From Synergistaceae bacterium (GTDB taxonomy: Bacteria; Synergistota; Synergistia; Synergistales; Synergistaceae), in NCBI GenBank assembly GCA_031273805.1, contig JAISRE010000025.1, forward strand, positions 1-41,226: DNA of 41,226 bases. Direction: 5' to 3'. The notes beneath the pieces were generated by a model. The model was not told where the DNA came from. It saw nothing but the letters and a program-made list of their open reading frames with translations, and made no database searches. How positions within the stretch are numbered: position 1 is the first letter of the stretch; each line of letters starts with the position of its first letter. This document shows, in pieces, positions 1 to 7,149 of the stretch. Position numbers and translations under genes: made by a program.

Positions 1-82
1 GTTCGAGAACGTAGGTATCACCGTTCTTTTGGGTGTTGTGGACGATGCGAGTTTTGATCTCTCCGGACGGTTTTGCAGACAT
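1..82 (-). CDS. N-terminal fragment of a probable transposase
   Basis: A - strand reading frame starts at ATG 82 and runs off the left edge, giving 27 residues beginning MSAKPSGEIKTRIVHNT. A GGGAG ribosome site lies about ten bases upstream of the ATG. From memory, this start (KTRIVHNTQKNGD, then YVLE) resembles IS1634/IS4-like transposases of anaerobes; too little is visible to be sure. The region just upstream, to about 125, is AT-rich and carries a TATAAT-like box, as at the end of an insertion element. An ordinary gene with a similar start is the main alternative. Confidence 0.5.
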   Translation of the reverse strand, partial: MSAKPSGEIKTRIVHNTQKNGDTYVLE

Positions 83-208
83 AATGATCATCTCCCATTT
101 GAGTATGTATTATTATAACGCATACCCAAATAGAGTGCGACATCTATCCCTTGGAAATACAGGCTTTTTTAGAATTGGCGTACTATATTCTCGGTACTAT
201 TTCGTTTT

Positions 209-394
209 GTGTACATAAAATCCAACTTTCAGGATAATAAGGGAAATCCGCAATTTCAGGTCTCGTTAGGAAGCGAAAAAATAGCCGCGAGCTGGAAGGG
301 AAGACAGAACGTCGCCAAAGGGGAGACGATTCAGGCTGTCGTTGACTTTTACGATCCCAATGCGAACCCAAAACTTGTTTTAAAAACGCTTTAG
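209..394 (+). CDS. Short hypothetical ORF, probably a gene remnant
   Basis: This 61-codon frame starts at GTG 209 and has an in-frame stop at 170-172. I do not recognise the product. The composition looks like real protein: it has a hydrophilic start, then segments such as KGRQNVAKGETIQAVVDFYD, and a normal end. There is no convincing ribosome site upstream, and the frame sits between a probable transposase start and a B12 riboswitch. It may be the 3' end of a gene cut by the element on its left. A weak hairpin with a short T run follows it. Confidence 0.35.
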   Translation: MYIKSNFQDNKGNPQFQVSLGSEKIAASWKGRQNVAKGETIQAVVDFYDPNANPKLVLKTL

Positions 395-432
395 CCTGCT
401 GATTCGGTTAATTCCATAAACATTGAGAGGTG

Positions 433-451
433 AGCCCATTAGGGGGCTTTT
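433..451 (+). terminator. Weak hairpin after the remnant ORF
   Basis: AGCCC (433-437) pairs with GGGCT (444-448) around a six-base loop and is followed by a short T run. It lies about 40 bp after the stop of the ORF at 209-394. A five-pair stem is weak, so this is only a possible terminator. Confidence 0.3.
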
Positions 452-544
452 GAGAGATTTGAAATTTTGAGTTGCTTTGCGGGTGATTTTTTGAGGCTTT
501 AGGTGTATAATTTTCTCGCTGAGGTTATTTCTCACAACAAAATA

Positions 545-690
545 ATTAACGCATTGTTTAAGTCCTGTGTATGGGAATCCGGTGAAAGACCGGAGCGGCC
601 CCGCCACTGTAATCGGAGTGAAATTTTTTGCAAAACGCATGAGATTTCTCCCCCGAGAGCCAGGAACCAGCAGGATGGTTTTCTCGAGGG
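545..690 (+). promoter_or_regulatory. Cobalamin (B12) riboswitch, left copy
   Basis: The conserved aptamer core is visible: GGGAATCCGGTGAAAGACC, then CGGAGCGGCCCCGCCACTGTAA at about 573-612. The B12-box region GAGAGCCAGGAACC follows at about 655-668. A TATAAT box at 506-511 is a plausible -10 for the leader, though no good -35 is seen. An intrinsic terminator follows at 726-751, which suggests control by premature termination when adenosylcobalamin binds. It reads toward a decayed Synergist-CTERM gene and the intact one at 1309. Boundaries are approximate. Confidence 0.93.
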
Positions 691-725
691 GGGACATTTT
701 TAGTGCGCGGCGTGACAAACGCTCA

Positions 726-751
726 GGCCCTCTCAAAGAGGGTCTTTTTTT
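726..751 (+). terminator. Expression-platform terminator of the left B12 riboswitch
   Basis: CCCTCT and AGAGGG form a six-pair stem around a three-base loop, flanked by further weak pairs, and a run of seven T follows at 745-751. Its place between the aptamer and the downstream genes makes it the likely regulated terminator. Confidence 0.85.
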
Positions 752-831
752 ATTGCCTTCAGTCTCTTCTCGTAAAAAATGACCCATTGCCGATTGTGAA
801 GAAAGAGGTGATTTGACGGGAGTGGTGAAAT

Positions 832-1210
832 TTGTGTGTTGTGCGCCATCGGTATGAGTGTGGACTATGGTGGGCGCCATCCTTGTCCGAAGGCATAGGG
901 GCAAATCAGTATGTCTGGACGGATGAGTCGGGAAATGTGTTCGGCCCCGACGATACAGTCGAAGCCGGGCGCAGCTACTATCTCAGCGTTGCCATTCAGG
1001 ACAATAGCAGCTATGACTGGGATGATACATGATACACCCGGCGCTATTCTCGACCCGATGGCTCTGGTGGAGGTAACGGAGCAGAACGGAGCGGGTGGCA
1101 ATAGCAATGATGGATGCAACTCCGGGCTCGGTGGACAGAGCGGTGTATTAATAGCGGCAGCGCTCCTGGCAGTGTGCGGAAAACGCATGCGTTATAGCGC
1201 GGGCAGGTAA
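832..1210 (+). pseudogene. Frameshifted Synergist-CTERM surface protein gene
   Basis: Two frames join into one plausible protein end. The first frame gives a clean beta-type stretch (TVEAGRSYYLSVAIQDNSS) and hits TGA at 1030-1032. The second frame takes over near 1035, giving PGAILDPMALVEVTEQNGAG and then a Gly/Asn-rich linker, the motif DGCNSG, a hydrophobic stretch and a basic end at 1210. That tail matches the sorting signals of the genes at 1309 and 5207. The repeat GATACATGATACA at the junction may mark the mutation. No signal peptide or credible start is present, so the 5' end is lost too. The remnant lies right after the left B12 riboswitch, so it was probably a B12-regulated surface protein. 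Confidence 0.7.
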
Positions 1211-1308
1211 AGTTTTTTATGACTATCAGATGCCTCCGGCGGCTTGAGTCTCTGCCTGAGCTAGCTTGATAGTTATAAATTTTTTGAAAAGGTGAAGGAG
1301 GGCTTATA

Positions 1309-2994
1309 ATGAAAAATTCATTATTTAGTATCAAAATTAAGACCTTTATTGTGATGGCCTCTATTGCGGCGAGCGTTTTCACCGCAGGCATTGTTTCAGC
1401 GGCGAGCATAGAGGCCTCGTTTCGCGTCACTCGCGGAGCGGGACTCAGGGTTTTCGAGAAATCGATGGATGAGACCGGACGGATTCCGCATTTCGAGGCG
1501 TTTAAAGAATTCACTCTCACCAAGCTCACCAAGAGCGAGGGTGAGGTCTATGACACATATACCGGAACAATCGACGCCCCGACTGATTTTTTCCACTATG
1601 TTACCGGCGGTGGCGCGACAGGTTTTGTGAAGCAGGCCAAGGTTCTTAACGTCAGCGTATCGAGGGATATATCTATAGAAATAGACGCGACTCCGTTAGT
1701 TGAGGGGCGCAGGGAGGAGAACGGCTTCAGGGCGGACGACGTTTATCTGAATGTGAACGACGCTCAATACCTGCTGCTGGAGCCAAACGAGTCGTTTAAT
1801 CTAATCCCGACCCGGGTATGGCAGGCAATGGAGGGGGATACTGAAAACTACTTCATCGAGCCGGACTATGAGGTCGAGGTTATAGGTGGAGAGAGCGTGC
1901 TGAGCTCAACCTGGGGCGGCGCTCCCGGCCTCGAGTACGCGCGTCTTGCCGCGCTGAGCGAGGGAACTGCAATAGTGAAGATAACATACGGTCCGATTCT
2001 GCGCGAAATGAGCCAGGGCGGCGAGCCCAGGTACTTCAACGCCATAGACCCGATAAACACCGGGATCGTAGTGGTGAGCGTGGTTTCGGACAAGTATGGC
2101 GCTGACACCTCGAAAATCAGGACGAATATAGAGGCGCGCGAGTACGACACGGTGTACTTCGACAGGGCCAAGACCGACCACGCCGAGTACTCGTTCAAGC
2201 CAACGGTCGATGGCGATGATCCGGAGATCTCCGTGCGCGCTCACAAACCCATTCATGAGGGAGGCGCAACGTGGGGCGAGGCCTGGTCCGACGGGGTGGA
2301 GGGCGGCGACGGTTCATTCACGGTCGACCTGTATGAGGGCAGGAACATCATCGAGGTTTCGTCGTCCGGCTTAGGCTTCAAGGAGTACCACGTGATAACC
2401 GCGAAAGGTATCGGGATTACGCAGAGCAGGAAGGAGAACGGAGATGTGGAGATAAACTTCGACGGCATCAAGACTCCACTCGAAAAGATGGCCGGTCTTT
2501 ATAACCCGGGCTATGGAGGAACGTGCTACGTCCTCTACAAACGATCCGACGGAGGCGTTGTAAGCGGCGACGAGGGAGTTCAGTACAACCTTGCCGTGAA
2601 AAACACGCTGACTGTCACTCCCCCGCAGAGCGGATCGCTGACGCTGTCGGGCGGAGTGATAAACTGCCCGCACCTGGGAGATCCGCTTGGGAGCCACAGG
2701 ACCAAGATCGGGCATGAAAAGATATACAGAAATTTCGAAGCGCAGAGGATTGATGGCTTCTACAGCGTAATGCCGGATATCACTGTCACGGGGAGCGGTG
2801 AAGAGGAAGAGGAAGAGGAAGGCGAAGAGGAAGGCGAAGAGGAAGAGGAAGAGGAAGAGGAAGAGGAAGGCGAAGGCGAAGGCGAAGAGGCGTCATCAGG
2901 CGGCGGGTGTGACACAGGCGTCCCTGCGTTTGGCGCGATTGCGGCGATGCTCTGCCTGGGAGTGCGGTATGGACGCAGGGCTTTGATTAAGTGA
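1309..2994 (+). CDS. B12-regulated surface protein with Synergist-CTERM tail
   Basis: The 561-residue product has a signal peptide (MKNSLFSIKIKT, then a hydrophobic core ending near VSAAS). A beta-rich ectodomain with Ig-like spacing covers about residues 35-490. Next come an acidic Glu/Gly linker (about 494-528) and a tail with GGGC at 531-534, CDTG, a hydrophobic stretch and a basic end. Such a tail directs export and anchoring at the cell surface, as in other -CTERM families. The ATG has a strong AAGGAGGG site at 1295-1302. No catalytic motif is recognised. The gene lies on the same strand as, and downstream of, the left B12 riboswitch, with only a decayed relative between, so a role in cobalamin or corrinoid capture is the best inference. 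A generic surface-layer or adhesion protein is the alternative. Confidence 0.9.
   Translation: MKNSLFSIKIKTFIVMASIAASVFTAGIVSAASIEASFRVTRGAGLRVFEKSMDETGRIPHFEAFKEFTLTKLTKSEGEVYDTYTGTIDAPTDFFHYVTGGGATGFVKQAKVLNVSVSRDISIEIDATPLVEGRREENGFRADDVYLNVNDAQYLLLEPNESFNLIPTRVWQAMEGDTENYFIEPDYEVEVIGGESVLSSTWGGAPGLEYARLAALSEGTAIVKITYGPILREMSQGGEPRYFNAIDPINTGIVVVSVVSDKYGADTSKIRTNIEAREYDTVYFDRAKTDHAEYSFKPTVDGDDPEISVRAHKPIHEGGATWGEAWSDGVEGGDGSFTVDLYEGRNIIEVSSSGLGFKEYHVITAKGIGITQSRKENGDVEINFDGIKTPLEKMAGLYNPGYGGTCYVLYKRSDGGVVSGDEGVQYNLAVKNTLTVTPPQSGSLTLSGGVINCPHLGDPLGSHRTKIGHEKIYRNFEAQRIDGFYSVMPDITVTGSGEEEEEEEGEEEGEEEEEEEEEEEGEGEGEEASSGGGCDTGVPAFGAIAAMLCLGVRYGRRALIK
2800..2889 (+). repeat. Hexanucleotide microsatellite coding a Glu/Gly linker
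   Basis: About 15 units of GAAGAG or GAAGGC (with GAG/GGC order varying) run in frame inside the surface protein gene, just before the sorting tail. The unit is six bases, so gain or loss of units changes linker length without shifting the frame. Confidence 0.9.
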
Positions 2995-3006
2995 TTCCCT
3001 AACCAC

Positions 3007-3046
3007 AGTATGCCGTGGGCTTTCGAATCTCAGCCCACGGCATACT
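3007..3046. repeat. Perfect 15-bp inverted repeat after the surface protein gene
   Basis: AGTATGCCGTGGGCT (3007-3021) and AGCCCACGGCATACT (3032-3046) form a perfect 15-pair hairpin with a ten-base loop, 12 bases after the stop at 2994. No T run follows on either strand, so it is more likely a 3'-end stabilising structure than an intrinsic terminator. Confidence 0.85.
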
Positions 3047-3073
3047 CCTGACTTTGGCAGCAAAACAAGGAAA

Positions 3074-3116
3074 AAAGCCGCGTAAAACGTTGCAGTGCAA
3101 CGAATTACGCGGCTTT
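3074..3116. terminator. Two-way intrinsic terminator between converging operons
   Basis: AAAGCCGCGTAA (3074-3085) pairs perfectly with TTACGCGGCTTT (3105-3116). An inner stem CGTTG/CAACG sits above an AA/AA internal loop. A tracts on the left and TTTAT on the right give U-rich ends in both directions. It lies between the + strand surface gene (ends 2994) and the - strand receptor gene (ends 3163). Confidence 0.85.
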
Positions 3117-3162
3117 ATGATTGATTGGATTTTGTTGTGAAACGGAATTATTTTGCAAGAAT

Positions 3163-5220
3163 TCAAAACCTCATGTTGAGCGTCATGTAATATGTGCGTC
3201 CCTCTATCGGGTACCACAAAACCCTTGTCGGTCCGTCGAGTCCGCCGCTTGGGTGCATACGCCAGCCATCAGCGTCGTTGAATACGTCGTCCACGCCGAA
3301 GGCTAGCTGGGAGGTTGGGCTCAAATCGTATTTGACGCCTATGTTGAACAGGTTGCGGGCGTTGAACAAAACGGTCTCCTCCCTGTCCGCGTAGTTTTCG
3401 CCGACATACTGATACTCTATGAACGCCGAAGCTCGTTCGAACTTCCTCGTGAGGCGAGCGGTTCCGCTCCACTCAGGGCGGTTTGGCAGGGCATTGCCGT
3501 AGAAGCGGGACGAACCCTCCGCTGGAGATTTATTTATCCCCTCCATCCAGGTTGCGGATAAAGAGAGATTCCACTTATCCCAGTCCAGGCCGGTCTCCAA
3601 TTCCACTCCCTTCACCTCTGAGTCGGCTATGTTGGCGTATCTCGCGAACCTCTGCCCCTCCATGAGCAGTTCTATAAGATAATCGGTCTCGCGCCAGAAG
3701 CCCGAGAGTGACGCGTTTGCCCGGGCGCCGCCAAACGCGGTTCCGTTCCATATTATCCCTAAATCGAACTGAGTGCCGGTCTCCCATCTGAGATCGTCCA
3801 TCGGCTCTATTATAAACGCCCCGTCGCCGTATTTTTCGTATAGATTCGGGGCGCGGGCGTATGTTCCATAGGCGCTCTTGAGCATCAGGTTTGGTGAAAA
3901 TTCTTTCGTCAGGGCTATCTGCCATGTGAAGTGATCCTCGCCGTCGATACTGTGCCAGCGAATGGACGGAGTCGCCAGGAATGTGGCCATTCTGTCAAGA
4001 GCTATGGTGTCCTGAAGGTTGATATCCCAACCGGTCTGGCTGTAGTCCGAAATACCGCCCAGGTATTTGAAGGCCATGTCTCCGTCGACTTTCAGACTCT
4101 CGTCCGAGTACTCCGCCAGGAACTCCAGCAGGTGACGCTCTCCGATCGGCATGTTCGCGTTGATCGATACACCCAGCTTTGCGGCGTCGTACTCGCTTTC
4201 GTCCACGTCGCCGTGGCCTATTAAGCTTGCGGCGCCTCCGCGTCTGCTGTTGTAATATCTCTCTTGCGCGGTGTACATCAGCTCGACTGACCATTCGACA
4301 GGGCCTGAGATTTGAGTGCGGGAGAGTGAAAAATCCCATCTGTCAGTGTCCTGAATCGGCCAGGGGCGAGGGGCTTCCCAGGGCTTGTCGAGTGTGGGGC
4401 CGATCAGCGCGAGGTCGCGATTCCTTCGCACCCACGACGCGCGCGCGCGCCAATGATCGTCCTGCCACTTGAGCAGCAGGTCCATGTTTTCAAAGCCGTT
4501 GCCCTGCCTCCTGCCCTTGTAGTCATCCGTGTAGTTGTAGGCGGTGGCGTTATCGTTCCAGTATTCGAAGTCTCCGTCATACGTCTCGTATCCAAACGAG
4601 CCGAAGAATTTTCCGTTCCACATCTCATTGGAGTATGAGAGAGAGCCTTTATACCTGCCAAACGAGCCAATTCCGAGCGATAAGTTCATCTCAGGTTTCT
4701 GAGGCGATTTCGTGACGACGTTTATGACTCCGCCCATCGCCTGAGCGCCAAATCGAGTTGGAATATAGCCGCGGTAGACCTCTATTTTTTCAACGTTGTC
4801 GACTGGTATTGCGGACAGATCCACGGCAGCCTCGCTCTGCAGGTTCATCAGAATGCCGTCCACGTAAACCGCAACCTGAGACGAGGTGCTGCCGCGCACC
4901 GACGCGACCGCGTAGCCGTTGCGCCCCCTGAGGCGGATAACGCGAAGCCCCGGAACCTCCTCCAGGAGGTCCGGGAGTGTGCGCTGCTCGCCGGATTTTT
5001 CGTCTGGCCTGATGACTGTAACCATTCCAGGGGAGAGATATTTGTCCTCGTCCTCGTCGTATATCATCGACCCCTCGACCAACTCCTCCGGCAGCGTCAC
5101 CGCCGCATGTGCTGCGGTGGAGATGATAAATGCCAAAATGAGCGCTCCGAGGATGAGCTTATAAAAGGGCGAGCAATATGCCCGCCCTTCAAGAGCCTCA
5201 ATAAACTTAAGCTGTCTCAT
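3163..5220 (-). CDS. btuB: BtuB-like TonB-dependent outer membrane receptor
   Basis: The 685-residue product has a signal peptide whose hydrophobic core is LILGALILAFIIS, ending near AAHA. A plug domain follows: LPDLLEEVPGLRVIRLRGRN, VRGSTSSQVAVYVDGILMN, then RYGAQAMGG-like and INVVTKSP. A long beta-barrel ends in Phe, as expected for BAM-inserted proteins. The size and plug motifs fit vitamin-transport receptors of the BtuB type. The start is ATG 5220, which overlaps the stop of the upstream propeller gene by 14 bp. No good ribosome site is visible, so it may be translationally coupled. The n-region is unusually long (about 21 residues) and a terminator-like hairpin lies inside it. The gene shares the right B12 riboswitch, which supports cobalamin as substrate; other corrinoids are possible. 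The ATP-driven inner-membrane partner is not in the window. Confidence 0.88.
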   Translation of the reverse strand: MRQLKFIEALEGRAYCSPFYKLILGALILAFIISTAAHAAVTLPEELVEGSMIYDEDEDKYLSPGMVTVIRPDEKSGEQRTLPDLLEEVPGLRVIRLRGRNGYAVASVRGSTSSQVAVYVDGILMNLQSEAAVDLSAIPVDNVEKIEVYRGYIPTRFGAQAMGGVINVVTKSPQKPEMNLSLGIGSFGRYKGSLSYSNEMWNGKFFGSFGYETYDGDFEYWNDNATAYNYTDDYKGRRQGNGFENMDLLLKWQDDHWRARASWVRRNRDLALIGPTLDKPWEAPRPWPIQDTDRWDFSLSRTQISGPVEWSVELMYTAQERYYNSRRGGAASLIGHGDVDESEYDAAKLGVSINANMPIGERHLLEFLAEYSDESLKVDGDMAFKYLGGISDYSQTGWDINLQDTIALDRMATFLATPSIRWHSIDGEDHFTWQIALTKEFSPNLMLKSAYGTYARAPNLYEKYGDGAFIIEPMDDLRWETGTQFDLGIIWNGTAFGGARANASLSGFWRETDYLIELLMEGQRFARYANIADSEVKGVELETGLDWDKWNLSLSATWMEGINKSPAEGSSRFYGNALPNRPEWSGTARLTRKFERASAFIEYQYVGENYADREETVLFNARNLFNIGVKYDLSPTSQLAFGVDDVFNDADGWRMHPSGGLDGPTRVLWYPIEGRTYYMTLNMRF
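5161..5189 (-). terminator. Attenuator-like hairpin at the start of the receptor gene
   Basis: In - strand RNA, AAGGGCGGGC pairs with GCUCGCCCUU (ten pairs, one G-U) around the loop AUAUU and is followed by UUAU. It lies just after the stop of the propeller gene and within the first 20 codons of the receptor frame. It could lower receptor transcription relative to the propeller gene. The U tract is short. Confidence 0.5.
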
Positions 5221-6562
5221 TCGCGGAGGCCGTCTTTGACCAGCTGACGAACCTGCTGAACTTGCCCGAAATGCCGAACGCCAAAAGCGCGCATAGCGGC
5301 AGTAATGAGCCTGTTCCCGAGTCACAGCCTCCGCCTCCGCCTCCGCTGTTTCCGCCATTACCGTTATCATCAGGTTTTGTGCCTGGGTCATCAGGGTTCG
5401 GGTCTGGATCCGGGTTTGTTGCAATTCCTGAGTTCCAGATGTCAATAGAGTATGCGTCGCCGCCGAGTTCGAGCGGGGTGAATTTTCTTATCACGGCGCC
5501 TCTCTTGTCACGCGCCTCGATGCCGATCCCCCCCTCCAGCCAGAGTATCTCCAGTGCCTCGTCGTAGCGAACCAGCCAGCCGACGCCGGGGTTTTTTGTC
5601 AGCGCCGGGGCCAGGGTTCCTATATCCCCTCTCGAAAGTTTGTCGGTCGTGGTGACGTACAGTACCGGTTTATAGCTCCAGCTGTCGTCGGGGTCGTAGC
5701 CGCCGACGATGACGAACGCCGTTCCGTCTTTCGCTATGGAGATGCTGGCAGCTCCCGACGGAAATGTTATCGCGGATATCTTGTTGATGTCTATAACCTT
5801 TTCCGACGTCATGGAAGCCAGGTCCACCTCCCAGATGTCCCCCCACAGGCCTGCGCCCAACATGCCGCCCTGGCACGCGACGTACGCCTTGCCGTCATAG
5901 ATGGCCATTTCGAACGGATTTTTGCCTACTTTAGCCGAGCGCAGCGCCTTGAGGTCCGCGTCGAACTCCGTCACCTCACCCTGCTCATGGTTGAAAGCGC
6001 CGTCCCACGCTCCGTTCAGCGCGTACACTTTGTCGTTCCACAATACAACTCCCTGTGTTTTTTTTGGCTTACCGGATACGGGAGAGTACTGATGACTCCT
6101 GTCGGTGTTTCCATTCAGTCCGCTCAATGGTATGCGGGCAATCTGACCGGATATATCTCCAACACCTGTCTCGTATGTATCCTGCAGCGCGAGATAGAGA
6201 TTTTTCCCGTCGCTTGCGACCCCGTGAAGATTTCTCCCCCACTTTGTCGTATTTGCCACGGGCGTGGTCCAGTTCTTGAAATCGTATACGGACACCACGT
6301 CGTTGGCGCCGCTGTACTGGAACTCTCGTACCACCAGCTTGTCCGCGCCGTTCTGATCGAGGAATGTGCAGCCCCAGGCGTCCCCGCCCAGCCCCACCAG
6401 GACCTTCGGCGTTACAGTGAAACTGCCATTTGAGTTCCGCGTTATAAGCCCGACGGAACCCGCGACGTAGTCCGATACGGCGTAGAATAAGTCCGCCGAC
6501 GCCTGAGCGCTCCAGAGCGCAGTGAGAACCGCGAGCAAAACAAATACCCTTAACTTTTTCAC
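5207..6562 (-). CDS. Beta-propeller-like surface protein with Synergist-CTERM tail, BtuG-like role
   Basis: The start is GTG 6562, with an AGGAG site 11 bases upstream; the product is 451 residues. The signal peptide is VKKLRVFVLLAVLTALWSA, ending ASA. The body (about 25-375) has repeated blade-like units: GKNLYLALQD, NDKVYALNG, DGKAYVACQG and DGTAFVIVGG precede hydrophobic strands and loops such as SGQIARIPL, GEVTEFDA and GDIWEVDL. A Pro/Asp/Gly linker follows, then a six-Gly run and C413 in GCDSG, a hydrophobic stretch and a basic end. There is no lipobox. It is the first gene after the right B12 riboswitch and overlaps the BtuB-like gene. Bacteroidetes BtuG is a surface beta-propeller that binds B12 beside BtuB, so I infer the same role here. 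No homology to BtuG was tested, and blade number is not fixed. Confidence 0.85.
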   Translation of the reverse strand: MKKLRVFVLLAVLTALWSAQASADLFYAVSDYVAGSVGLITRNSNGSFTVTPKVLVGLGGDAWGCTFLDQNGADKLVVREFQYSGANDVVSVYDFKNWTTPVANTTKWGRNLHGVASDGKNLYLALQDTYETGVGDISGQIARIPLSGLNGNTDRSHQYSPVSGKPKKTQGVVLWNDKVYALNGAWDGAFNHEQGEVTEFDADLKALRSAKVGKNPFEMAIYDGKAYVACQGGMLGAGLWGDIWEVDLASMTSEKVIDINKISAITFPSGAASISIAKDGTAFVIVGGYDPDDSWSYKPVLYVTTTDKLSRGDIGTLAPALTKNPGVGWLVRYDEALEILWLEGGIGIEARDKRGAVIRKFTPLELGGDAYSIDIWNSGIATNPDPDPNPDDPGTKPDDNGNGGNSGGGGGGCDSGTGSLLPLCALLAFGISGKFSRFVSWSKTASANETA

Positions 6563-6630
6563 CTTAAAACAACTCCTTTCAGAATTTGACAGGATACCGA
6601 AAATATATATATACGAGACGGCCAGAGCTA

Positions 6631-6669
6631 TGAGTTCAAGGCCGCGCTGGAGTGGAAGCCTTGAACTCA
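6631..6669 (-). repeat. 12-bp inverted repeat in the propeller gene leader
   Basis: TGAGTTCAAGGC (6631-6642) and GCCTTGAACTCA (6658-6669) pair perfectly around a 15-base loop. It lies between the riboswitch terminator and the GTG start at 6562. No T run follows, so it is not an obvious terminator; it may protect the processed mRNA end. Confidence 0.75.
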
Positions 6670-6756
6670 CAACTGAAATCATTACCTGGCGCGTCTGCGG
6701 AATGAAGCGGCGTGTGCTATCGCGCACACCGCCATACCGAGCCAAAATATTGACGC

Positions 6757-6787
6757 AAAAAAAGAGACCCTCATAGACGAAGGTCTC
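6757..6787 (-). terminator. Expression-platform terminator of the right B12 riboswitch
   Basis: Read on the - strand, GAGACC and GGTCTC form the stem, followed by seven T (the A run at 6757-6763). It sits directly downstream of the aptamer and upstream of the propeller gene, so it is the likely regulated terminator. Confidence 0.85.
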
Positions 6788-6869
6788 CCGGATAATTCAA
6801 TCGCGTACGCTAACGTATGAATATGTCATATACCGCGAGTGGATAATAAATGCAGGCTGCGCCCTTCGC

Positions 6870-7045
6870 GCACACACCGGCAGGTTTCCTGACTCGTGTT
6901 CTCTCTACTCCCGCACCTTCCCAGCGCAAAAGGTCCTCATGCACGCCTTTTGTTATTTGCCAGTGGCTTAATTACACGGTTTCGTCACACTTACAGTGGC
7001 GAGGGCCGTTCCGGCTTAACCGGATTCCCTGTACCGGAATTGCTG
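6870..7045 (-). promoter_or_regulatory. Cobalamin (B12) riboswitch, right copy
   Basis: On the - strand the core reads GGGAATCCGGTTAAGCCGG, then AACGGCCCTCGCCACTGTAA. The B12 box GAGTCAGGAAACCTGCCGG lies near 6876-6895. This is a textbook aptamer. A promoter lies just upstream and an intrinsic terminator just downstream, so cobalamin should switch off the propeller-receptor operon. Ends are approximate. Confidence 0.96.
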
Positions 7046-7065
7046 AATTATTAAATTGTAAGAGT

Positions 7066-7094
7066 ATTATAAGCGTTTATCAAATCTTTGTCCA
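7066..7094 (-). promoter_or_regulatory. Promoter of the right B12 riboswitch operon
   Basis: On the - strand, TGGACA (5 of 6 to the sigma-70 -35 consensus) is followed after exactly 17 bases by TATAAT. Transcription would start near 7058, just before the aptamer. Confidence 0.8.
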
Positions 7095-7149
7095 TGCCCT
7101 TAAAGAGTGCTATTATCGCTATTATCGACGAACAGACAAAGATTGTTCC

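Noticed and set aside
2800-2889. Possible CRISPR or direct-repeat array
   Set aside because: Units are six bases, contiguous and in frame, with no spacers; no CRISPR-like array is seen anywhere in the window.
2798-2986. + strand frame coding a Lys/Arg-rich repeat
   Set aside because: It is the shifted frame of the GAAGAG/GAAGGC repeat inside the surface protein gene.
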